Shown here: positions 33,212-38,211 of the stretch, piece after piece
Numbering within the stretch: the first letter of the stretch is position 1
Layout: each line of letters opens with the position of its first letter
NCBI GenBank assembly: GCA_021818335.1
Contig: JAKAEJ010000015.1
Location: 1 to 38,211 of the forward strand
Source: Pseudomonadota bacterium
Lineage (GTDB): Bacteria; Pseudomonadota; Gammaproteobacteria; Xanthomonadales; Rhodanobacteraceae
DNA length: 38,211 bases
Direction: 5' to 3'
Program-made: the position numbers and the translations under genes
The notes under the pieces: generated by a model
Told to the model about the DNA's origin: nothing
The model's database searches: none
Seen by the model: only the letters and a program-made list of their open reading frames with translations

Positions 33212-33670
33212 GGCCGCACTGCTTCGTACGCTAGCGCCAGCGCCGCTGTCGGGTGTTACGGCTGCCGCACGGCGTGGTCTTACGTACAAGATCAGGCTGT
33301 GATCCTCAAGCTCGTAGCCATGCCTTTTTGCAATGGCGCGCTGCAAGCGCTCGATTTCCTCATCGACGAACTCGATCACCATGCCACTTTGCACATCGAT
33401 CATGTGGTCGTGATGAAGACCACGATTGAGTTCAAATACGGCTTGCCCACTTTCGAAATGATGCTTTCTGACGATCCCGGAAGACTCAAACTGGGTCAAC
33501 ACCCGATAGACGGTCGCCAGGCCGATGTCCTCATGCTCGTCCACCAACTGTCGGTAGATGTCCTCAGCCGTCAGGTGCCGCGGATGACCGCCTTGCAGGA
33601 TGGCGAGAATGCGCACCCGCGGATGCGTCACCTTCAATCCGACGCGACGCAGTTCCTGCATTGGTTCCAC
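33200..33670 (-). CDS. fur: Ferric uptake regulator
   Basis: Fur represses iron-acquisition genes when loaded with Fe2+. The product of 156 residues has the winged helix (ELRRVGLKVTHPRVRILAIL, EDIGLATVYRVLTQFE), the metal-site segment HHFESGQAVFELN and HHDHMIDVQSGMVIEF, with the first structural CxxC absent as in related Xanthomonas and Pseudomonas proteins. A low-complexity tail ends AAKKK. The start chosen is GTG at 33670, with GGAG eight bases upstream; ATG at 33661 is the alternative. It is divergent from bamE across 73 bp, the arrangement known as fur-omlA. A TATCAT at 33703-33708 is a possible -10 for bamE. Confidence 0.95.
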   Translation of the reverse strand: MEPMQELRRVGLKVTHPRVRILAILQGGHPRHLTAEDIYRQLVDEHEDIGLATVYRVLTQFESSGIVRKHHFESGQAVFELNRGLHHDHMIDVQSGMVIEFVDEEIERLQRAIAKRHGYELEDHSLILYVRPRRAAAVTPDSGAGASVRSSAAKKK

Positions 33671-33743
33671 GGCGGCGTCTCCGAACAAGGCCAGCCGCAG
33701 TGTATCATCGGGTCTTTTGAACGCTGGCGCAGGGCGCATTCAA

Positions 33744-34187
33744 ATGATCAAACGTACGTGGACACTCGCCGCAGCCATCGCGCTGGCCTCAGCCAGTGCA
33801 TTGTCCGGCTGCGGGATCATTTACAAGCCCGACATCCAGCAGGGCAATCTCCTCGAGAAGTCGAGCGTACAGGCACTGAAGCCCGGCATGAGCAAGGCGC
33901 AGGTGCTTTCCCTGCTCGGACAGCCATCCGTCATCTCCCCGTTTGACGGCAATCGATGGGATTACGTGTCCACGTTTCAGCACCGTGGCGGCAAGACCGA
34001 GGAACGCAAGTTGACGTTGTTGTTCAAGAACGAGGTCTTGGTTCGGACCGAAGGTGACTATTTCGCGGAATCGCCGCAGCAGATGCTGAAGGCCAGCTAC
34101 AACTTCGAGGGTAACTACCAGCCCGGTTCCACTCAGGACGCCAGCAAGCCCGGCAGCGAACCACCCGGGGGCGGCGGACGTAATTGA
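33744..34187 (+). CDS. bamE: Outer membrane assembly lipoprotein BamE (OmlA/SmpA)
   Basis: BamE is a lipoprotein of the BAM complex that inserts outer-membrane proteins. The product of 147 residues has a lipoprotein signal with lipobox LSGC (Cys23), then IYKPDIQQGNLLEKSSVQAL and MSKAQVLSLLGQPSV, which form the BamE fold with the GQP turn. A Gly/Pro-rich tail ends PPGGGGRN. The ATG at 33744 starts the signal peptide. Its stop lies one base from the stop of the convergent rnfH gene, so no terminator fits between them. Confidence 0.95.
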   Translation: MIKRTWTLAAAIALASASALSGCGIIYKPDIQQGNLLEKSSVQALKPGMSKAQVLSLLGQPSVISPFDGNRWDYVSTFQHRGGKTEERKLTLLFKNEVLVRTEGDYFAESPQQMLKASYNFEGNYQPGSTQDASKPGSEPPGGGGRN

Positions 34188-34188
34188 G

Positions 34189-34488
34189 TTACTTGCTACT
34201 GCGCGCGGCGCGGGCCCGGCGCGCCTGCATGGGATGTTGGGCGAGGCTGCGGTAGACCTCGACACGATCAAAGTCACGGAGCTGATGATCGGCATCGACG
34301 CGTACGCCGAAGATCCCCAAATTGCCGTGTCGCGTCCAATCCGCATCGGGGTAGTGCTCGGCCAGTCCGGCGGCGCGCACGGCATCGGCAACGCGACTCC
34401 CTGCAGGCAGGGTCAGTGCGCGCCGAAATGCCAAATCCGGTGATGCCGCATAGACCACCTCGATTCGCAGCATCCTCCCCTCAGCCAT
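34189..34488 (-). CDS. rnfH: RnfH family protein
   Basis: The product has 99 residues with a ubiquitin-like fold typical of RnfH: RIEVVYAASPDLAFRRALTL, GSRVADAVRAAGLAE, GIFGVRVDADHQLRDFDRVE and VYRSLAQHPMQARRARA. The biochemical function is unknown despite its name; it is nearly always next to ratA. The ATG at 34488 overlaps the end of ratA by eight bases. A second in-frame ATG at 34473 directly follows GGGGAGG, too close for that to be its ribosome-binding site. Confidence 0.92.
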   Translation of the reverse strand: MAEGRMLRIEVVYAASPDLAFRRALTLPAGSRVADAVRAAGLAEHYPDADWTRHGNLGIFGVRVDADHQLRDFDRVEVYRSLAQHPMQARRARAARSSK

Positions 34489-34912
34489 AGGTACGCCGTG
34501 CAGCGTCGCAGAAATCGTCGACCAGTCGATCGGCTAGCCCCTGAAAGCCGAGCTGAAGCGCGCGACCCCACAGACGTCCGGCAAATTCGAATCCCAAATC
34601 CAGGGCGATACGGCAGCCTTCATGGCCCAAGGGCGTGAACGTGAACACACCATCCAGCGCTTTGAGCGGCCCCTCCACCAATTGCATGTGGAGGCGACTA
34701 GGCGGCGTCAGCGAGTTGCGGGTCGTAAAGCGCTGCGTCATGCCCGCGAAGCGGAGCTGGAGCTGGGCAATCTCGTAGTTTTCACCCCGCTCCAGCACGT
34801 GCGCCGCCGCACACCAGCGGAAATGCATCGGGTATTCTTCAACCTTGCTGACCAATGCGTACATCTGTGCAGGCTGAAACGGCACGATGGCGCTGCGCTG
34901 GATACGGGTCAC
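34481..34912 (-). CDS. ratA: RatA-like START/coenzyme Q-binding protein
   Basis: RatA (COQ10/START fold) is annotated as a toxin that blocks 70S assembly in E. coli and, for its homologues, as a ubiquinone-binding protein. The product of 143 residues begins [20 protein letters not shown] and continues [13 protein letters not shown], with the family's EEYP..L.WC pattern as [10 protein letters not shown]. It ends [10 protein letters not shown]. The start is GTG at 34912 with GAAGG nine bases upstream. It is divergent from smpB across 44 bp and followed by rnfH, the standard cluster. Confidence 0.94.
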   Translation of the reverse strand: MTRIQRSAIVPFQPAQMYALVSKVEEYPMHFRWCAAAHVLERGENYEIAQLQLRFAGMTQRFTTRNSLTPPSRLHMQLVEGPLKALDGVFTFTPLGHEGCRIALDLGFEFAGRLWGRALQLGFQGLADRLVDDFCDAARRTYG

Positions 34913-34956
34913 GGTCTGCCTTCTCTGCCCATGCGGCAAACCCGGATTGTACGGAC

Positions 34957-35442
34957 ATGAACAAGCCCAAAGCCAAGAGCACGGGCGGCACCATCGCGCT
35001 GAACAAGCGTGCACGCCACGAGTACTACATCGATGAGCGCCATGAGGCCGGCATTGCGTTGCAAGGCTGGGAGGTGAAGGCACTACGTGCCGGCCGGTTC
35101 AATTTCGGCGACGCCTACGCTTTGATTCGTGGCGGCGAGATTTACTTGTTCGGCGCATCAATCACGCCTCTGCTGAGCGCGTCCACGCATGTCGTCGCCG
35201 ACGACCGCCGCACTCGAAAGCTTCTATTGCATCGCCACGAAATCGACGAACTGATCGGCGCAGTCGAACGCAAGGGGTACACGCTCGTGCCCATGGCGAT
35301 GTACTGGAAGGGACCGCATGTAAAGGTCGAGTTGGGCCTCGCACGCGGCAAGCAGCTGCATGACAAGCGCGCCTCAGAAAAGGAACGCGACTGGAACCGG
35401 GAAAAGCAACGTGTGCTCCGTGCGAAGAACCCCGTTGGCTGA
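34957..35442 (+). CDS. smpB: SsrA-binding protein SmpB
   Basis: SmpB carries tmRNA into stalled ribosomes for trans-translation. The product of 161 residues has [40 protein letters not shown] and the tRNA-mimic body ending [20 protein letters not shown]. The basic tail is [20 protein letters not shown], all intact. The ATG at 34957 is followed by a short basic leader. Its RNA partner ssrA starts 74 bp downstream in the same direction. Confidence 0.97.
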   Translation: MNKPKAKSTGGTIALNKRARHEYYIDERHEAGIALQGWEVKALRAGRFNFGDAYALIRGGEIYLFGASITPLLSASTHVVADDRRTRKLLLHRHEIDELIGAVERKGYTLVPMAMYWKGPHVKVELGLARGKQLHDKRASEKERDWNREKQRVLRAKNPVG

Positions 35443-35462
35443 ATGTATTCAATGCAAACTGC

Positions 35463-35491
35463 TTGAGGAGATGACAGCCGGACCCCATACT
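35463..35491 (+). promoter_or_regulatory. Promoter of ssrA
   Basis: TTGAGG (35463-35468) and CATACT (35486-35491) are 17 bases apart. The transcript should start near 35498, leaving about 19 bases to be removed by RNase P before the mature 5' end at 35517. Confidence 0.6.
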
Positions 35492-35516
35492 AGGAAGGTC
35501 AACGCAGTCCGCTTTC

Positions 35517-35870
35517 GGGGGTGTTTCGGCTTCGACGGGGGTAGTGCGATGGCTTGGTGCATGCCGAGGGGGCAGCTTTCCTCGTTAATCCAGCGGCAAA
35601 CCACAGACGCCAACGACGACGTCTTCGCTCTGGCCGCTTAAGGCCTAAGCCCCGAACCCACTTGTGCCCGCGCTCGTGGATGTAGGGTCACTATCGCGGG
35701 ATCGCTGGTGACGGTTGCCTGTCCTTCGCCGGCTAACTCGCAACAGGCTGGTCTGGGGGTGCGCTTCGCGCACCGTGCTGCCTCTGGACAAGATTCAACG
35801 GTGAGCTAAGCATGTAGTACCGGGCGTCAAGCGCCTTCGGACGGGGGTTCGACTCCCCCCACCTCCACCA
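35517..35870 (+). ncRNA. ssrA: Transfer-messenger RNA
   Basis: tmRNA rescues stalled ribosomes and tags the broken protein. The mature RNA is about 354 nt. The 5' end GGGGGTG pairs with CACCTCC before ACCA at the 3' end. The 5' part has the conserved TTCGGCTTCGACGGGGG and GGTGCATGCCGAGGGGG, the tag frame follows at 35609-35641, and the 3' part has GAGCTAAGCATGTAGTACCG, GGACGGGGGTTCGACTCCCC and an encoded CCA. One-piece (not permuted) form. A terminator follows at 35878. The 3' end is a known integration site for islands, and foreign DNA lies directly beyond it. Confidence 0.97.
35609..35641 (+). other. tmRNA tag-peptide frame (ANDDVFALAA)
   Basis: The resume codon GCC at 35609 follows CAAACCACAGAC, which aligns with the CAAAAAATAGTC before the E. 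coli resume codon. It encodes ANDDVFALAA and stops at TAA (35639-35641). The ALAA end is what ClpXP and related proteases recognise; the Val-Phe in the middle replaces the usual Asn-Tyr. Confidence 0.9.
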
Positions 35871-35877
35871 TACACAA

Positions 35878-35909
35878 GGGCTCGGATAGTCTCCGGGCCC
35901 TTTTTCTTT
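35878..35909 (+). terminator. Intrinsic terminator of ssrA
   Basis: GGGCTCGGA and TCCGGGCCC form a nine-base-pair stem (one G-T pair) with a five-base loop, followed by TTTTTCTTT. Confidence 0.85.
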
Positions 35910-36187
35910 CCCGAAATTTCCGCGCCACGTGGGGTTCCGGCCATCGGTGCTGCGGGTGGCCATCACCCAAAACGGCCGAAATCGGCCACTTTCTCGGCCA
36001 GAGCCGTCTCTGTTCTCCGTTTGGCCTGCGGGTAGGCGCAGATGGTGGCCTATCAACATCAACCACTTACGCTCCATGGTTCACCGTCAACCAAGACCAC
36101 CGGTCAGGCATCGAACGCAGTCAGAGCATCTCCCGCAGCACCCCCAGCCGGTGGGCAGCGCGTGAACGTGGGGCCTTTGCAGCGAAA
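35910..36187. other. Non-coding start of the region behind ssrA, with nested inverted repeats
   Basis: No gene was recognised. At 35974-35987 GGCCGA-AA-TCGGCC is a perfect six-base-pair inverted repeat. A third CGGCC copy follows at 35995, and an outer ACGGC/GCCGT (35972 and 36003) can pair in an alternative fold. Farther right the sequence shows no clear signal. It probably belongs to the mobile DNA inserted at ssrA, as it lies between the tmRNA terminator and the defence-type gene. Confidence 0.4.
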
Positions 36188-36207
36188 ATGTCGACGATGA
36201 CCAATAA

Positions 36208-36408
36208 GAAGAAAATCGCAACCGATCTGCAGTCTGCGCTGTCTGGGCAGAGCTCACTGAGCAGGTGTTGCCCATCTGTCTCAAGGACAAGCGGCTGCTG
36301 TTGCCGCAGTGCGGCAGTCTCGACGCTCTGTTCGACCGCCGGGATTTGTCGTTGGCGAATGGATGCGACGCCGCCGACGTGACCCCTCAAGACGTTGCTC
36401 TGACATGA
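36208..36408 (+). CDS. Possible small or degraded frame upstream of the primase-helicase
   Basis: A frame open from 36208 ends with TGA at 36406-36408, overlapping the primase-helicase ATG as ATGA, the usual sign of a coupled upstream gene. It reads WAELTEQVLPICLKDKRLLL and then PQCGSLDALFDRRDLSLANG, with ordinary composition. The only start inside is GTG at 36265, giving 47 residues. A more natural start, ATG at 36188 (MSTMTNKKKIATDLQ), lies in another frame, so one frameshift may have broken a gene of about 73 codons. No family was recognised. Confidence 0.3.
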   Translation, partial: EENRNRSAVCAVWAELTEQVLPICLKDKRLLLPQCGSLDALFDRRDLSLANGCDAADVTPQDVALT

Positions 36409-38102
36409 CGGATGAGTTGGCGGCGCTGCGTGCCGAGAACGCCCGCCTGATCGCGCTGCTCGAAGCGCAAGGCATTGAGTGGCGGTTACCGCAGCCGATC
36501 ACTGTAGTGGCCCGGGAGCAAGAGTCCTCTCGGCTGTCCACCGCCGAGAAGGTCGCACTGTTCCGCCGCCTGTTTCGGTGCCGCACCGATGTCTATCCGA
36601 TTCGCTGGGAGAGCAAAACCACAGGCAAGACTGGTTACGCCCCGGCCTGTGCCAACGAGTGGCGCGCCGGTGTCGGCGAGAAGCCGCGCATCAAGTGTGG
36701 CGACTGCAGCAACCGCCTGCTGATTCCGCTGTCCGACGCCGTGGTCTACGACCATTTGGCCGGTGGGCACACGGTGGGGGTGTACCCGCTGCTGGAGGAC
36801 GACACTTGCTACTTCCTCGCGGTTGACTTCGATAAAGCCGATTGGCGGAATGATGCCCGCGCATTCATTCAGTCCTGTGGCGAACTCGGCGTACCGGCGG
36901 CGCTGGAGATTTCGCGCTCCGGTCAGGGCGCCCATGCCTGGGTGTTCTTTGCCAGTCGGGTGTCGGCACGTGATGCGCGGCGTCTGGGCACGGCCATCAT
37001 CAGCCACACCTGCGCGCGCACGCGGCAGCTCCGGCTTACGTCCTACGACCGGCTTTTCCCAAACCAGGACACGTTGCCCAAGGGCGGTTTCGGCAATCTG
37101 ATCGCCTTGCCTTTGCAGAAGGGGCCGAGGGAGAAGGGATACAGCGTCTTCGTCGACGCCGATCTGCGCCCCTACCCGGACCAATGGGCATTCCTGGCCG
37201 CCATCCAGCCAATGGCCGTGCATGACATCGAGCCGACCATCCTGCGGGCCACGGGTGGTGTCCATCCGCTGGACGTCACCTTCATCGATGACGAAGACCT
37301 GGCCACGCCGTGGAAGCGCGAAAGCACGGCGTCGAAGAAGCTGGCGGGTCCTATGCCGCGCGCGCTGACGGTGACTCTGGCCAACCTGATCTACTTCGAG
37401 AAGGCCCAACTGTCGCAGGCGCTGGCCAACCGGCTGATCCGACTGGCGGCGTTCCAGAACCCCGAGTTCTACAAGGCGCAGGCGATGCGGATGTCGGTGT
37501 GGGACAAGCCGCGCGTCATTGGCTGTGCCGAGAGCTACCCACAACACATCGCCTTGCCGCGCGGCTGCCAGGATGCTGCGCTGTCCCTGTTGCGAGAGAA
37601 CGGGATTACATCTGACCTGCGAGACGAACGCTTCGGCGGCCAGTCGCTGGATGTTTCGTTCGTCGGCAATCTGCGTATCGATCAGGAGGCGGCCATCGCT
37701 GGAATGCTTCCCCACGATGCTGGCGTGCTGTGCGCACCGACTGCCTTCGGTAAGACGGTCACAGCCGCCGCGATGATCGCGCGTCGGGGCGTCAACACCC
37801 TGGTTCTGGTGCATCGCACAGAGTTGCTCAAGCAGTGGCGGGAACGCCTGCAAGCGTTCCTCGGTGTCGGCAGGGGCGTGGTCGGCACCATCGGCGGCGG
37901 CAAGGCCAAACCCACCGGGAGGATCGACATCGCCGTGATGCAGTCCTTATCCCGCCAAGGCGAGGTGAACCCGCTGGTCGAGGACTACGGCCACGTGATC
38001 GTCGATGAATGCCACCACGTCGGAGCTGTCTCGTTCGACGCGATTCTCAAGCGGACCAAGGCGAAGTACGTGTTGGGCCTGACGGCGACCCAGGCTGTGT
38101 GA
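36405..38102 (+). pseudogene. TOTE-type archaeo-eukaryotic primase-helicase, truncated
   Basis: The remaining 565 residues start with a short coiled coil (DELAALRAENARLIALLEAQ). A Cys-containing segment follows (PACANEW...KCGDCSNR, 80-103). Next is an archaeo-eukaryotic primase domain with YFLAVDFDKADW (D141/D143) and EISRSGQGAHAWVFF (His177). A superfamily 2 helicase begins with CAPTAFGKT (443-451, motif I), LVLVHRTELLKQW (Ia) and DECHH (534-538, motif II). The frame breaks off right after motif III (TAT, 560-562): three more residues, then TGA. Lobe 2 of the helicase, about 200 or more residues, is missing. This architecture is that of TOTE conflict systems, proposed anti-phage modules. The break coincides with what looks like an insertion-sequence end at 38093. 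The ATG at 36405 is used; an in-frame extension upstream looks non-coding. Confidence 0.8.
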
Positions 38103-38211
38103 AAACGCAAAGCGAAATTTTTCACTGCGCAGTTCGTGATCAAAAGCGGCGACGTAGATGCCGTTCTGACCAACTCGCTATCAGTAAGCCGGTCAGATTT
38201 CGCGTAGGAGC
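38093..38211. mobile_element. Probable insertion-sequence end, running off the window
   Basis: The helicase frame stops abruptly at GGCTGTGTGAAAACGC (38093-38108). This has the look of an insertion-sequence terminal repeat. The sequence changes to AT-richer DNA with a subterminal inverted repeat GTGAAAA...TTTTCAC (38099-38105 and 38119-38125). No transposase is visible in the 119 bases present. The family cannot be named, and the opposite end lies outside the window. Confidence 0.5.

Noticed and set aside
36309-36404. In-frame N-terminal extension of the primase-helicase
   Set aside because: The added stretch is Arg-rich and low in structure. The ATG at 36405 begins the coiled coil found at the start of such proteins.
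35871-38211. Second copy of the ssrA 3' end marking the far edge of the island
   Set aside because: No repeat of TTCGACTCCCCCCACC was seen; the far boundary, if any, lies outside the window.
1-38211. CRISPR array, tRNA genes or rRNA genes
   Set aside because: No regularly spaced repeats and no complete cloverleaf were found apart from the tRNA-like domain of tmRNA and the short tRNA-Leu-like fragment at the left.

Overview
The window is a high-GC gammaproteobacterial chromosome segment. Gene order and sequence point to the Xanthomonadales (Lysobacterales), perhaps near Rhodanobacteraceae. This rests on the run cmk-rpsA-ihfB-lapA-lapB followed by a WecA-like transferase, a CapD/WbpM-type dehydratase and galU; on the hrcA-grpE-dnaK-dnaJ order; on the divergent fur/bamE(omlA) pair; and on ratA-rnfH/smpB-ssrA. 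This lineage call is an inference from context, not from a database search.

Layout. (1) 1-340: the start of a leftward tyrosine recombinase and, 170 bp behind it, a tRNA-Leu-like 3' end fragment, probably the right boundary of an island lying to the left. (2) 457-2118: a decayed CmoB-like methyltransferase and a small six-helix membrane protein. (3) 2187-7306: DUF6165-orn leftward, then a tightly packed rightward run (esterase, sbcB, DUF2461 protein, HcaT-like MFS transporter). (4) 7388-12299: a leftward RND efflux pump with its adaptor, divergent from a periplasmic PAP2-like protein. (5) 12310-22900: a long leftward string cmk, rpsA, ihfB, lapA, lapB, glycosyltransferase 4, CapD-like dehydratase, galU, a MetC-like PLP enzyme and an FAD oxidoreductase, with most junctions from lapA onward overlapping by a few bases. 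(6) 22949-28773: the heat-shock operon hrcA-grpE-dnaK-dnaJ with epmA directly behind it; every non-overlapping junction carries a strong hairpin. (7) 28902-32897: recN, then a NarL-type regulator divergent from a MASE1/HisKA_3 sensor kinase. (8) 32898-33211: 300 bp without a gene but with a chain of perfect hairpins, several exposing GGA, ending in a rightward intrinsic terminator: a candidate small RNA. (9) 33200-35870: fur, bamE, rnfH, ratA, smpB and an intact tmRNA gene. (10) 35910-38211: foreign DNA behind ssrA, with a primase-helicase of the TOTE conflict type cut off right after helicase motif III by what looks like the end of an insertion sequence.

Functionally the middle of the window couples translation (S1, tmRNA/SmpB, EpmA), protein folding, LPS control (LapAB) and surface-polysaccharide precursor synthesis (dehydratase, GalU, GT4). 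The two ends are both integration sites (tRNA-Leu fragment, ssrA), so the window is a conserved backbone block framed by two accessory regions. The most interesting items are the interrupted TOTE-type defence gene behind ssrA, the GGA-rich hairpin RNA candidate between the sensor kinase and fur, the five-codon leader frame coupled to rpsA, and the hairpins at the junctions of the heat-shock operon.
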